Assembly (NCBI GenBank): GCA_044869805.1 | Contig: JBIOXV010000005.1 | Span: forward strand, 62,001 to 126,000 | Length of the DNA: 64,000 nt | Reading direction: 5' to 3' | From: CAWDVR01 sp044869805 | GTDB lineage: Bacteria; Acidobacteriota; Thermoanaerobaculia; Multivoradales; SZUA-115 | Part shown: positions 16,504 through 25,564 of the stretch, piece by piece | How positions within the stretch are numbered: the stretch's first letter is position 1 | How the letters are laid out: each line of letters starts with the position of its first letter | Position numbers and translations under genes: made by a program | Notes under the pieces: model-generated | The model's database searches: none | What the model was told of the DNA's origin: nothing | The model's input: only the letters and a program-made list of their open reading frames with translations

Positions 16504-18705
16504 ATGAGCCTGCGCAGCAAGCTGATCCTCGCCTTCCTCCTGCTCTCGGTGGTGCCGCTCTCGGCGCTGGTCCTCTACTCCTACCTCAACTCGACCGCGA
16601 CTCTGCGGCGCGTCGCGTTCGAGGAGTCGACCGAGCTCGCCTCGGAGATGAAGGAGCGGATGAGCCTGGTAAAGGACGATCTCGCCCGCCGTGTGCGCCG
16701 CCTCGGGCGGCTGCCGCTGGGAGAGCTCGCGGCCCACGATGGCGGCGGGGACGGGCGCCGCGCCCTGCTCGCCGAGGTCGAGGCCGCCTTCGGCGAGGTC
16801 GCCCCCTTCGTCGAAGCCCTGGAGTTCGTGCCTCGGGAGGCGCCCGAAGCGCCGTCTTCGCTCGCGATGCCCCCGCCCCCGGCCGCCGCTCCCGTGGCCC
16901 CGGTCCCCCCCGCTCCCCGCGCGCCGCGGCCGCCCCGCACCCCGCGCGTGGCCGGGGCAGCGGCGGTGACGCCGCTGCCCGAGGTCGGGGTGGAGCACGC
17001 CGAGAGGGCGATGAGCCACCTGGTGATCCGGCTCGACTCGCCGGCCCGGACCGCGGGCGACGCGGAGCGCCGAGAGCTCGCGGCCGAGAAGGCGGAGAGG
17101 GTGCTGCTCCAGGACCTGATCGCCGCCCAGACGGACGCGGCCCTGAAGCTCGCCGGCAGGAGCCTCGAAGCATCGCTTCTCGCCGCGGCCCCGGTGGCGG
17201 GTGCCGCTCTCTCGCATTCCCTCGAGGCCGGCTTGCCGACCGTCGAGCCCGCGACGGGCCTCGATCCCGAGGCGCGCCGCGCCCTGGCCCAGAGGGCGGC
17301 CGAGTCGAAGAAGCTCCTCGGCCGCGACTTCAACTGCCCGGTCGAGGCGAGCGGCAAGGCGATCGGCGCGCTCGAAGCGCGGGTGAGCGCCAAGCAGGTC
17401 CTGCACGCGGTGCTCGCCCTGTCGCGCCGCGACCGCGGCGAGATCCCCTTCGCCCTCGACCCCGACGGTGCCGTCTACACCGCCAATCCCGCCGACCGTG
17501 CGACCCTCGAGCAGCTCCCGGTGCGCGGCGACCAGATGGGCAAGGTCAAGGCCGACGGCTGGGTGATGGTCAAGGTCAAAGACGCCGACTCCGGCCTGGT
17601 CTACGGCATCGCCAGCCCGCTGCAGCAGTCCCTGGTCGAGCTGCGCCGCACCGCGGCCCGCAACTTCGTGCTCGGCCTCGGCCTGATCGGCTTCGCGCTG
17701 GTGGGGATCGCGCCGCTGTCGCGCCGCATCACCCGCGAGCTCTCCGAGCTCGCCGAGGGCGCCCGCGCGCTCGCCTCCGGCAACCTCTCGGCGCGGGTGC
17801 CGGTGCGCACCAAGGACGAGGTGGGCCAGCTCGCCGCCAGCTTCAACCGCATGGCCGCCGACCTGGCCGAGCACCAGCGGCAGCTCATCGAGCAGCAGCG
17901 GCTGGCCCAGGAGCGGGAGATCGAGCGCCTGCTGCTCGCCACCGAGAACGAACGCAAGACCTGCGAGCTGGAAGAGGCGCGGCGCTTCCAGCTCTCGCTG
18001 CTGCCCAAGAAGCTGCCCGAGCACCCGCGCCTCGACCTCGCCGTCTTCATGCGCACGGCGACCGAGGTGGGCGGCGACTACTACGACTTCCTGCTCGGCG
18101 AGGGCGGCGCGCTGACCCTCGCGGTGGGCGACGCCACCGGCCACGGCGCCACTGCCGGCACGCTGGTGACGGTGGCGAAGAGCCTGTTCGTGGCCCGCGC
18201 CGCGGACTCGCCGCTCGCCGCCTTCCTGGGCGAGGCCAACCGGGCGATCAAGAGCATGGAGCTGGGCCGCATGGCCATGGCCCTGGCGCTCGCCAGGGTG
18301 GACGGCGGCCGCCTCACCCTGGCCGCCGCCGGCATGCCGCCGGCGTTGGTCTACCGGGCGGCGACCGGCGCGGTCGACGAGCTCGCCGTGGAGGGCCTGC
18401 CCCTGGGCTCGCTCGCCGAGTGCACCTACCGCGAGGTGGAGACGGCGCTCGCGCCCGGCGACGCGGTGCTGCTGATGAGCGACGGCTTCCCCGAGCTCAG
18501 GGACGGGGCCGGCGAGCCGCTGGGGTACGCCCGCGCGCAGGCGATTTTCGCCGCCTCTGCGACGAAAGCCCCGGCCGACCTCATCGCCGACCTCGAGCAC
18601 GCCGTCAGCAAGCGCAAGTCCGGCGCCCCGCCCGACGACGACGTGACCTTCGTGGCGATCAAAGTGCGCGGCTTCGGTATGCCATCGCCCCGGCAGCCGG
18701 CATGA
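16504..18705 (+). CDS. Membrane PP2C/SpoIIE-type serine phosphatase with HAMP domain
   Basis: 733-aa signalling phosphatase. I choose the ATG at 16504, which directly opens transmembrane segment 1 (residues about 5-27). A large extracytoplasmic region (about 28-385) includes a Pro/Ala-rich stretch near 122-147. A second membrane helix (NFVLGLGLIGFALVGI, about 387-405) leads into a HAMP domain and a coiled coil rich in Gln/Glu. The catalytic SpoIIE/PP2C domain starts near 505 with EVGGDYYDFL and VGDATGHGATAG, and ends with PDDDVTFVAIKV. It should dephosphorylate a protein Ser/Thr target, classically an anti-anti-sigma factor, in response to an external signal. No anti-sigma partner gene is adjacent. 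Confidence 0.92.
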   Translation: MSLRSKLILAFLLLSVVPLSALVLYSYLNSTATLRRVAFEESTELASEMKERMSLVKDDLARRVRRLGRLPLGELAAHDGGGDGRRALLAEVEAAFGEVAPFVEALEFVPREAPEAPSSLAMPPPPAAAPVAPVPPAPRAPRPPRTPRVAGAAAVTPLPEVGVEHAERAMSHLVIRLDSPARTAGDAERRELAAEKAERVLLQDLIAAQTDAALKLAGRSLEASLLAAAPVAGAALSHSLEAGLPTVEPATGLDPEARRALAQRAAESKKLLGRDFNCPVEASGKAIGALEARVSAKQVLHAVLALSRRDRGEIPFALDPDGAVYTANPADRATLEQLPVRGDQMGKVKADGWVMVKVKDADSGLVYGIASPLQQSLVELRRTAARNFVLGLGLIGFALVGIAPLSRRITRELSELAEGARALASGNLSARVPVRTKDEVGQLAASFNRMAADLAEHQRQLIEQQRLAQEREIERLLLATENERKTCELEEARRFQLSLLPKKLPEHPRLDLAVFMRTATEVGGDYYDFLLGEGGALTLAVGDATGHGATAGTLVTVAKSLFVARAADSPLAAFLGEANRAIKSMELGRMAMALALARVDGGRLTLAAAGMPPALVYRAATGAVDELAVEGLPLGSLAECTYREVETALAPGDAVLLMSDGFPELRDGAGEPLGYARAQAIFAASATKAPADLIADLEHAVSKRKSGAPPDDDVTFVAIKVRGFGMPSPRQPA

Positions 18706-18729
18706 CGAACGCCGCAGACCCCCAGAAGG

Positions 18730-19689
18730 TCATGGTGCCTTCTCTGTCTGCATCTCTCGATTCGGAGTTGGCCTGACTCTCCGGTGCAGCTTGATTCCGA
18801 GATCGATCAGCACGAAAGCGACGATGAGCGCCATCAAGGACTTGGCCGTTCGATCGCCGCTCGGAGCGATGAGCACCGGACCATCCACGACGGTCCACAC
18901 CATCACTGCGCAGGTGACCAGGCCCAGCCCCATCTCGATGCGCCGCATCATGGCCGACCAGCGACCGTACACGATCACGGTGATGAACAAGGGGATATTG
19001 AGCAGGATGAGCGCAAGCAGGAAGGGAGCTTGGCGCTGGAGAAAGGTATCGGTGTAAGTGAGCGCCTCGTAAGCCGCAGGCGCCGCTCCACCGCCGAAAA
19101 GGACATCCAGCAACCTGCGCGGATCGAGGAGCACGAACAGCCCGCACAGGATGCCGACGAGCCCCATCACCATGGCTGCGCGGCCCCCATGAATACGATC
19201 GCCCGCACGCGGCTTCCACTCTGAGGTCGGCGGCCATCGGCGGCGGGCCCACGAGGCCGCACCAAAGCCCACGACCAGCATACCCGGCCACCACAGGGAG
19301 GGGATCACCGTGGTTCCCCACCACTGGCCAAGGGCTCGGAGAAAGCCCCATCCGGAATCGATGGGTTGCCGCAGGCTCACCAACAGCCCCAGGAACCAGA
19401 GGATCGCCAGGCCGATGACAGCCGCTCGCAGAAAGGTGTGCCCGTCCGCTGGGTCGACGATGGTCAACGCCGGGCGATAGCGCGCGGCCACGTCCTCGGG
19501 CCGGCCGAAGGCGCGCAGGTACTCGGTCGCCATGGCTGCATCGACGCCGCGCCCGGCGGCTTCGGCTTTGGCCTGCAACTCTTCGTTGATCAGTGCACGC
19601 AGCTCGAACGCCACGTCGTTGCGTTGCTTGCGTGGCAACTGCACGGCCACGTCGGTGACGTAGGACTCGATCACTTCATTCGCGTTCAT
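18730..19689 (-). CDS. HAAS-domain membrane protein paired with PadR regulator
   Basis: 319-aa protein. The N-terminal about 75 residues form a helical HAAS-type domain (VIESYVTDVAVQLPRKQRND, FELRALINEEL, YLRAFGRPEDVAARYRP), as found in proteins encoded next to PadR regulators. It is followed by about seven hydrophobic segments and a basic C-terminus. The start overlaps the end of the padR gene by 14 bp, so they are translationally coupled. It is expected to be an inner-membrane protein controlled by the adjacent PadR repressor. The physiological role of HAAS proteins is unsettled, probably membrane stress or export. Confidence 0.85.
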   Translation of the reverse strand: MNANEVIESYVTDVAVQLPRKQRNDVAFELRALINEELQAKAEAAGRGVDAAMATEYLRAFGRPEDVAARYRPALTIVDPADGHTFLRAAVIGLAILWFLGLLVSLRQPIDSGWGFLRALGQWWGTTVIPSLWWPGMLVVGFGAASWARRRWPPTSEWKPRAGDRIHGGRAAMVMGLVGILCGLFVLLDPRRLLDVLFGGGAAPAAYEALTYTDTFLQRQAPFLLALILLNIPLFITVIVYGRWSAMMRRIEMGLGLVTCAVMVWTVVDGPVLIAPSGDRTAKSLMALIVAFVLIDLGIKLHRRVRPTPNREMQTEKAP

Positions 19690-20026
19690 TGTCGGCCTCT
19701 TTCAACAGTCGACCCATTGCGTCGTTCAAACCCTGCCATGACAAGGTGAGCTTCTCGAGCAACTCGCGGCCGTCCGCATTCAGCGAGTAGTAACGCCGTG
19801 GTGGCCCGTCCTCGATCTTCCACTCGCTCTTCAGCAAGCCTTGCGTTTCCAGGCGGCGCAGCAACGGATACAGGGTGCCCTCTTCGATGGGCATTCCCTG
19901 GTCCGCCAATGCCTGCCGCAGCTCATACCCGTAGCGCGGAGCGCGCAGTTGCGAGAGCGTGGCCAACACCACCACCCCGCGCCGTAGCTCGAGCTCCAGT
20001 TTTCCGAAGGCGTCCGCGTCACCCAT
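19676..20026 (-). CDS. PadR-family transcriptional regulator
   Basis: 116-aa winged-helix repressor. The frame opens at 20062, but that start lies inside the promoter. The ATG at 20026 is the first after the -10 element and gives MGDADAFGKLELELRRG, normal for PadR. Motifs are VVLATLSQLRAPRYGYELRQ, EGTLYPLLRRLETQGLL and RRYYSLNADGRELL, followed by a short dimerisation helix. The transcript would be leaderless or nearly so. It is expected to repress its own promoter, and that of the downstream HAAS gene, through the palindrome at 20038-20056; the effector is unknown. Confidence 0.9.
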   Translation of the reverse strand: MGDADAFGKLELELRRGVVVLATLSQLRAPRYGYELRQALADQGMPIEEGTLYPLLRRLETQGLLKSEWKIEDGPPRRYYSLNADGRELLEKLTLSWQGLNDAMGRLLKEADNERE

Positions 20027-20033
20027 GTCGCGC

Positions 20034-20062
20034 ACAGTACTATGCGCCGCATAGTATGTCAA
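20034..20062 (-). promoter_or_regulatory. padR promoter
   Basis: On the minus strand TTGACA (20062-20057) is a perfect -35. After a 17-bp spacer comes TACTGT (20039-20034). The ATG at 20026 is 7 bp beyond the -10, so the mRNA should be leaderless. Confidence 0.65.
20038..20056. promoter_or_regulatory. PadR operator palindrome
   Basis: TACTATGCGCCGCATAGTA is a perfect palindrome with 9-bp arms around one central base. It fills the spacer between the -35 and -10 elements of padR, an ideal place for autorepression. Confidence 0.75.
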
Positions 20063-20181
20063 CCATGCTCTCCCCGTGGCTGGCGTCTCCCGCGCAGCCG
20101 GGGCCTTTCGCTGCCTTGGCGAGCTCTGTCTAAGTGCTAGAAAATAAGTCAGCTACAGGCAGTTCCATCCGACGACCGCGC

Positions 20182-21216
20182 TCAGCGATCCGCCTCCCGA
20201 TGGGCCACGACCTCCTCCGTAGAGAGCCGGGGCTCCGCCGCTCGCCTGCGATCGCGGATACCAGGAAGCAGCTTCTCGCTCAGCGGGCGCGCACCAGGTT
20301 TCGCCAGGCGCGGATCCTCCCGCGTGCACAGGTAGACGCCCGCCAGCACCACGACGCCGCCCGCGACCCAGGCCGGCCCGGGCACGCGACCGAACCACAG
20401 CCACTCGAAGGCCACGGTGAGCGGCGCGTTGAGGAACACGAACGCCGCCGCGGTGGTGGCGGGCAGCCGCTTCAGGGCCTCGTACCACAGCCAGAAGGCG
20501 AGCACGGTGCAGGCCAGGGCGAGGAACAGCGCCGCCCCGTAGCGCTCGCCGCCCCAGGCGGCGAGCTTGGCGTGGAAGCCGCGGTCGAAGGCGGCGAGCG
20601 GCAGCGTCGGCAGGCTGGCGATCCCCAGCACGAGGAAATTCAGGTGCAAGGGCGAGAAGCGCCCGACCAGCGGCTTCGACAGCACGGTGTAGAAGGCCCA
20701 GGAGACCGGCGCGCCGAGCAGCACCAGGGCGTCACGCAGGTAGGCGGGCTCGACCTTGCGCCCCGCGCCGTAGACCACCACCGTGTAGAGGCCGGCGCAG
20801 GCGAGCGCGATGCCCGCCGCCTTGCGCCAGGTCGGCCGCTCGAGGCCCACCAGCGCCGCGAGCACGAAGGTGAGCACCGGGTTGAGCACCGTGAACAGCG
20901 AGCCGGTGCCGGCCGGCACGCGGTGGTGCCCGACCGCGAAGGCGAGGTTGTAGCCCCACACCGCGAGCAGGCCGAGCAGCACGGTGAGCGGCGCGTGGTG
21001 AGCGAGGATGTGCCGCGCCTCGCGCCGCGCCGCGCGGTGGCAAGCGAACCACAGCAGGCAGAAGACGGCCACCGGCGCGAAGCGGGCCTCGACGAATTCG
21101 AGCGGCCCCAGGCGCTCGGCCGAAGGCACGCCCTCGCCCACCAGCGCCCGCACGGCGATGAACGAGTTGGCCCAGATGACGAAGACGACGAGCAGGATGA
21201 GGAAGGCGGGTCGCAT
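20182..21216 (-). CDS. EamA/DMT-family transporter
   Basis: Polytopic membrane protein of 344 aa with about ten hydrophobic helices in two EamA repeats. Repeat 1 starts FLILLVVFVIWANSFIAVRA; repeat 2 includes SWAFYTVLSKPL and the late VAFEWLWFGRVPGPAWVAGG. I start at the ATG at 21216, which leaves a short N-terminus before the first helix; a second ATG lies 21 bp upstream. A charged C-terminal tail follows the last helix. The family exports small metabolites or drugs by a proton- or exchange-driven route; the substrate is not predictable. The gene stands alone between PadR/HAAS and the RDD protein. Confidence 0.87.
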   Translation of the reverse strand: MRPAFLILLVVFVIWANSFIAVRALVGEGVPSAERLGPLEFVEARFAPVAVFCLLWFACHRAARREARHILAHHAPLTVLLGLLAVWGYNLAFAVGHHRVPAGTGSLFTVLNPVLTFVLAALVGLERPTWRKAAGIALACAGLYTVVVYGAGRKVEPAYLRDALVLLGAPVSWAFYTVLSKPLVGRFSPLHLNFLVLGIASLPTLPLAAFDRGFHAKLAAWGGERYGAALFLALACTVLAFWLWYEALKRLPATTAAAFVFLNAPLTVAFEWLWFGRVPGPAWVAGGVVVLAGVYLCTREDPRLAKPGARPLSEKLLPGIRDRRRAAEPRLSTEEVVAHREADR

Positions 21217-21285
21217 GGCGGCCGGGAGCCTATCCAAATCGCTGCGAGGAGGCCGGGCGCTGCGCGCAGCCCCCTCCCAGCGATC

Positions 21286-22023
21286 TCACCGTACGCTGGC
21301 GAGCGGCAAAGCCGGTGCTGGAGGCGCGGTGACCACGATGGTGTCCGCCATGTGGTCGTGGATGCAGCGGCGGTCGTCGCGGAAGAGGAAGAGCGAGTCC
21401 ACCAGCCAGAAGACCGGTCCCACCAGCGGGATCACCTGCAGGCCGGTGGGGAGAAGGAAGCGCAGGCCGACCAGCCGCCCCAGCGAGGCGGTCTCGCCGC
21501 TGGCGCGCACGATGCGGATGCCGACCGCTCGCTTGCCGAGCGTCTGGCCGCTCCTGGCGAGCAGCCGGAGCTGGACGAGGGCCAACGCCACCAGCCCCAG
21601 GAGCCCGAGCAGGATGAAGATCGCGCCTCGGCTGCTCACCTCTCGCTCACCGGCGCTCGTCACCGGCAGGAGCACGGCGAGGTAGGGGATCAGGAAGGCA
21701 AAGTTGTCGAGCAGCTTGGCCCCCAGCCGGGTCCCGCGCTCGGCCAGCTCGAGCTCACCGACCGACACCGGCGCCTGCCCCACGGCGGCGGTCGGAGGAG
21801 CATAAGGATTGAAGCGCGCACCGGAGCCTCCGAGGTCGGCCCGGATTTCCTCCGCGCCACGATAGGGGCTCTCCGGCGGTCTGCGAAAACGGGAGAACAC
21901 GATGCCGCAGGCCAGGCACTCGTCGCTGTCCGGCGGCCGCGTGTAACCGCACTTTGGACACTTGTCGCCGGGCGCGGTCTCCACCTCGAGGTCCGGGGAA
22001 ATGCCGCTCGAGGGTTGGATCAT
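21286..22023 (-). CDS. RDD-family membrane protein with N-terminal zinc ribbon
   Basis: 245-aa protein. Residues about 20-42 carry a CxxC...CxxC zinc-ribbon (DKCPKCGYTRPPDSDECLAC). After a Pro-rich linker, an RDD domain starts near RGTRLGAKLLDNFAFLIPYL, with the characteristic Arg and Asp residues and three to four membrane segments, and a second conserved block SGQTLGKRAVGIRIV. It lies 35 bp downstream of the DUF58 gene on the same strand and may be the last gene of that operon. The role of RDD proteins is unclear; some have been linked to ion transport. Confidence 0.85.
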   Translation of the reverse strand: MIQPSSGISPDLEVETAPGDKCPKCGYTRPPDSDECLACGIVFSRFRRPPESPYRGAEEIRADLGGSGARFNPYAPPTAAVGQAPVSVGELELAERGTRLGAKLLDNFAFLIPYLAVLLPVTSAGEREVSSRGAIFILLGLLGLVALALVQLRLLARSGQTLGKRAVGIRIVRASGETASLGRLVGLRFLLPTGLQVIPLVGPVFWLVDSLFLFRDDRRCIHDHMADTIVVTAPPAPALPLASVR

Positions 22024-22058
22024 GGCTCGTCCTCCGCGAGGGTTCTACTCATCAGACG

Positions 22059-23405
22059 CTAGAGTAGGCCGCAACGTTTAATCTCCAGGTAGCGGTTGAC
22101 CATGGCGACCGGCAGCTTCTCGGGCTCGACGTCCAGGGTGAGGACGCCCAGGCCGCGCACCTGCTCGTGGGCGCGCTCGCGGGCCGCCAGGTACTGCCGG
22201 CAGGCGGCCACGAAGAGGGCGTCCTCGAGCTTTCCGATCGGCCCCGCCGCCGCGGCCGCGAGCGCCGACTCGCGCAGGCTGGCGAGCAGCACCAGGTGGC
22301 GCTGCGAGAGGAGCTTCAGGGCCGGCAGCAGCTCGCTCGCGTCCTCGTCGCGCAGGTTGGAGACCACCACTACCAGGGCGCGGCGGCGCTCGAGCGTCGC
22401 CAGCCGCACCGCCGCGGCCGCGTAGTCGGGCGGCTCCGCCGAGGTCTGGAGGTCGTAGACCGCGGCCAGCAGCCGCGCGATGGCCGCCGGCCCTTTGGCG
22501 GGCGGCACCCACCGCGGCTCGCCGCTGAAGGTGGCGAGGCCCACGGCGTCGCCGTAGCGCGTGGCGGCGTAGGCCAGCAGCAGCACGGCGTTGAGCGCGT
22601 GGTCGAAGTGGGCGAGGTCACCCTCGCGGGCGCGCATCCGGCGCCCGCAGTCGACCATGAACACCACCCGCTGGTCGGTCTCGTCGTGGAAGTCGCGGGT
22701 GATCGGCTTGCCGCGCCGCGAGGTCGCCTTCCAGTCGATCTGGCGCAGCGAGTCGCCCTGCCGGAAGTCGCGCAGCTCGCGGAACTCGCGGCCCTCGCCG
22801 CGGCGCTCGCGGTGGCGGATGCCCATCCGCGCCAGCCGGTCGTCGACCGCCAGGTGGGCGTAGCCGAGCAGGGGCCGGAAGTTGGGCAGCACCCGCACCA
22901 CCTGCGCGGCCCCCGCCCACCTGCGGCGCCGCCACAGGCCGAGGGGCGAGGCGAGCAGCAGCTCGGTGGCGCCGAAGGCGGCGTCGCCGCGCTCGAGGGG
23001 CCGCACCTGGTACTCGAGCTCGACCCATCCGCGGGCCGGCACCGCCGTCGCCCGCGGCAAGCCCTCGAGCTCGGAGGCGGGCGGGTAGTGATCGAAGACC
23101 GCGAGCGCCACCGGCCGCCGGCCGGGGTTGTCGATCTTGAGCCGCACCCGGGTGGGCACCCCGAGGGGCACCGCCCCCGCCACCTGCCGCTCGACCCGGG
23201 GCGTGCGCGTGCGGCCCACCCACAGCGCGTCGGCGACGGCGAGCGCGGCCAGGGCGCCGCCGGCCGCCAGCCAGGCCGGCGCGAAGGGCGCGGGAGCGAA
23301 CGCCGCCGCCAGCCCGGCGGCGAGCCAGACAGCGGCGCCCGCCAGGGCGCGCGGCGCAGGCGTCAGGGCCGGCCGGCCGGCCACGGCCGGCGCCACCGTG
23401 CTCAC
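22059..23405 (-). CDS. DUF58 domain-containing protein
   Basis: 448-aa protein. I start at the GTG at 23405, whose bases overlap the MoxR stop (GTGA), because two membrane helices follow directly (residues about 13-60). The DUF58 signature is present: EFRELRDFRQGDSLRQIDWK, then TSRRGKPITRDF, followed by a degenerate VWA-like fold (VVFMVDCGRRMRA, ALVVVVSNLRDED). DUF58 proteins are encoded next to MoxR ATPases and are presumed clients or partners in membrane-associated complex assembly. It is the sixth gene of the operon. Longer upstream extensions of this frame are antisense noise. Confidence 0.9.
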   Translation of the reverse strand: MSTVAPAVAGRPALTPAPRALAGAAVWLAAGLAAAFAPAPFAPAWLAAGGALAALAVADALWVGRTRTPRVERQVAGAVPLGVPTRVRLKIDNPGRRPVALAVFDHYPPASELEGLPRATAVPARGWVELEYQVRPLERGDAAFGATELLLASPLGLWRRRRWAGAAQVVRVLPNFRPLLGYAHLAVDDRLARMGIRHRERRGEGREFRELRDFRQGDSLRQIDWKATSRRGKPITRDFHDETDQRVVFMVDCGRRMRAREGDLAHFDHALNAVLLLAYAATRYGDAVGLATFSGEPRWVPPAKGPAAIARLLAAVYDLQTSAEPPDYAAAAVRLATLERRRALVVVVSNLRDEDASELLPALKLLSQRHLVLLASLRESALAAAAAGPIGKLEDALFVAACRQYLAARERAHEQVRGLGVLTLDVEPEKLPVAMVNRYLEIKRCGLL

Positions 23406-24397
23406 TGGCGGGGCGCCTCCACCGCGGCGAGCACGCCCTCGATCGCCCGCGCCGCGGTGTAGCCCTCGATCTCCATCTCCGGCGACACGATCACACGGTG
23501 CACGAGGGCCGCCGCCGCCAGCTCCTTGACGTCGTCGGGAACCACGAAGTCGCGGCCCGCGAGCACCGCCCGGGCACGCGCCGCGCGCACCAGGGCGATC
23601 GCCCCGCGCGGGCCGGCGCCGACCCGCAGGCCCGGCCACGAGCGGGTGGCGCGGGCGATCTTCACCGCGTAGTCGACGATGCGCTCGTCCACCTGCACCC
23701 GCGCCACGAGCTGCTGGATCGCCACCACCTCGGCCGGCGTGGTCACGGTGTCGACCGCCGAGACGTCGAGGCGGTCGCCCACCCGGCCGGCCGTCACCTG
23801 CCGTACCAGGGCCACCTCGTCGCTCTCGCTCGGGTAGTCGACAGCGATCTTGAGCAGGAAGCGGTCCACCTGCGCCTCGGGCAGCGGGTAGGTACCCTCC
23901 TGCTCGATCGGGTTCTGGGTGGCGAGGGTCATGAACGGCGGCGGCAGCAGGAAAGAGCGGCCCTCGATCGACACCTGCTGCTCCTGCATCACCTCGAGCA
24001 GGGCCGCCTGGGTCTTGGCCGGCGCGCGGTTGATCTCGTCGGCCAGCAGCAGGTGGGTGAACACCGGCCCGCGGCGGATCTTGAACTCGCCGCTCTTCAT
24101 GTCGAAGAGGGTGTGGCCGGTGATATCGGCCGGCATCAGGTCGGGGGTGAACTGGATGCGCGCGAACTGCCCGCCGAAGGTCTTGGCCAGGGCCAGCACC
24201 AGGAGCGTCTTGCCCAGGCCGGGCACGCCCTCGACCAGCACGTGGCCGGCGGCGAGGAAGGCCACCAGCACCTGCTCCAGGGCCGCCTCCTGCGCCACTA
24301 CCGCCTTCGCCACCTCCTGGCGCATGCGGGTGGCGACCGCCGCCGCCTGCTCGAAGCCGAGCTCCGTGGCCGCGCCGGCCGTCGCTTCGCTGCTCAT
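23402..24397 (-). CDS. MoxR-family AAA+ ATPase
   Basis: 331-aa AAA+ chaperone-like ATPase. The start at 24397 overlaps the DUF4350 stop (ATGA). Walker A is GVPGLGKTLL near residue 58, Walker B is LLADEINRAP, sensor 1 is TLATQNPIEQEGTYPLPEA, and the arginine-finger region is EAQVDRFLLK. The C-terminal lid has RSWPGLRVGAGPRGAIALVR. MoxR proteins act with VWA or DUF58 partners to insert cofactors or assemble complexes; both partner types are encoded around it. It is cytoplasmic and probably membrane-associated through its neighbours. Confidence 0.94.
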   Translation of the reverse strand: MSSEATAGAATELGFEQAAAVATRMRQEVAKAVVAQEAALEQVLVAFLAAGHVLVEGVPGLGKTLLVLALAKTFGGQFARIQFTPDLMPADITGHTLFDMKSGEFKIRRGPVFTHLLLADEINRAPAKTQAALLEVMQEQQVSIEGRSFLLPPPFMTLATQNPIEQEGTYPLPEAQVDRFLLKIAVDYPSESDEVALVRQVTAGRVGDRLDVSAVDTVTTPAEVVAIQQLVARVQVDERIVDYAVKIARATRSWPGLRVGAGPRGAIALVRAARARAVLAGRDFVVPDDVKELAAAALVHRVIVSPEMEIEGYTAARAIEGVLAAVEAPRQ

Positions 24398-25557
24398 AAG
24401 GGCCTCCGTAGGCGTTCCAGGGTCTCGATCATGCGCGTGAGGTCGTGCGGCCGCCCGGGCACGGCGCCGCCGAGCGCCCAGGCCACGGTCTCGCCCGGCA
24501 GCTCGGCGAGGGCGGCCAGCTTCTCCACCTTGGCACGGCTCGGCATCCTGGCGAAGCCCGGGAAGCGCACGCCGGCGCGCTTCAAGAGCGCCTGGCGCGA
24601 GCTCTCGACCAGCGAGCCGGCCTCGCCCTGCCGCCACAGGAACTCGGCCGAGGCGCGGATGTGCTCGATCAGGCTGCGGCGGGCGCGCGACGGGACGGGC
24701 AGCAGGGGCCCGAAGCGCGCTGCCCGCCGCCACAGCCAGAAGGCGAGCAGCACGGCGCCGGCCGCCACCGCCCGCCAGCCGTGGCGCCAGAGCAGGGCGC
24801 CGAGCGTGGGGTACTGGAGCCACCGCACCAGGCGCGCGGACACCGGCTTGCCTGCCACGGTGACCGCCGACCAGAGGAAGGCGGCGTGCTCGTATTCGCC
24901 GAGCCTGGCGTTCGAAGGCAGGCCCGGGTCGGAGAGGATCGCCACCCAGCCGCTGCCGTGCGGCTTGCGGATCAGCAGGTGACCGTCCTCCCCGCCGGGG
25001 CCGGACACGAAGTAGTCGGGGTCGGCGGCGTCCGGCGCCGGTTCCTCGTCGTACTCGGGGACCAGCAGCCGGTCCGCAGCCGCGATCGCGACCTCGAAGC
25101 TCTCGCCGGGCCTCGCCTCCAGCCGCTGCGGGCGGCCGAGGAGCTCCCAGGGCTGGTCTTCGATCGGCTCCTCGACCTGCACGACACCGAGCAGGCTCAG
25201 GAGGACGGGATCGGGCGAGGCCAGGAGATAGCCGCCCTCTTCCGCCCAGGCCAGCACCTCGACGGCCCGCTCGTGCGACAGCATCGGCCGCTCCGCCATC
25301 AGCACCAGCAGCCCGCCGGGCGGCGGCAGGGGATCGACCTCCTCGGCCGACTCGGATGGCACTCCCATCGCGGTCAGGAAGCGCTGCGCGGCCAGCAAAG
25401 GGTCGCGGCGCGCCGCCTGCGACCAGCCCGTGCGGACGGTGCGCTCCACCGGCTCGAAGAGGAGGAAGAAGGCCGCCACCCCGAGGGCGGCCAGCAGGCC
25501 GAGTGCCGGCATCGAGGAAAGGCGCAGGCGCGCAGCGCGTCGAGGTTTCACTGCCAT
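24394..25557 (-). CDS. DUF4350 domain-containing membrane protein
   Basis: 387-aa protein. One transmembrane helix near residues 17-35 (PALGLLAALGVAAFFLLF) is followed by a GATase-like DUF4350 domain (RFLTAMGVPSESAEEVD, LLVLMAERPMLSHERAVEVL, WAEEGGYLLASPDPVL). A second helix lies near 270-290 (WRAVAAGAVLLAFWLWRR), with a cytoplasmic helical tail containing LIEHIRASAEFLWRQGEAGS. The family is found in MoxR/DUF58/DUF4129 operons and is presumed part of the same membrane complex. It begins 7 bp after the DUF4129 stop and overlaps moxR by 4 bp. Confidence 0.85.
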   Translation of the reverse strand: MAVKPRRAARLRLSSMPALGLLAALGVAAFFLLFEPVERTVRTGWSQAARRDPLLAAQRFLTAMGVPSESAEEVDPLPPPGGLLVLMAERPMLSHERAVEVLAWAEEGGYLLASPDPVLLSLLGVVQVEEPIEDQPWELLGRPQRLEARPGESFEVAIAAADRLLVPEYDEEPAPDAADPDYFVSGPGGEDGHLLIRKPHGSGWVAILSDPGLPSNARLGEYEHAAFLWSAVTVAGKPVSARLVRWLQYPTLGALLWRHGWRAVAAGAVLLAFWLWRRAARFGPLLPVPSRARRSLIEHIRASAEFLWRQGEAGSLVESSRQALLKRAGVRFPGFARMPSRAKVEKLAALAELPGETVAWALGGAVPGRPHDLTRMIETLERLRRPL

Positions 25558-25564
25558 CGTTCAC

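Noticed and set aside
15973..18600. 875-aa minus-strand frame opposite the SpoIIE-type phosphatase
   Set aside because: Antisense to a gene with clear HAMP and phosphatase motifs; composition typical of a shadow.
20134..22062. 642-aa plus-strand frame opposite the DMT transporter and RDD genes
   Set aside because: Very rich in Gln/Arg/Glu/His, as expected from the complement of membrane-protein codons.
23402..25564. 720-aa version of the MoxR protein
   Set aside because: The N-terminal half is a shadow of the DUF4350 gene; the ATG at 24397 coupled to the DUF4350 stop is the sensible start.
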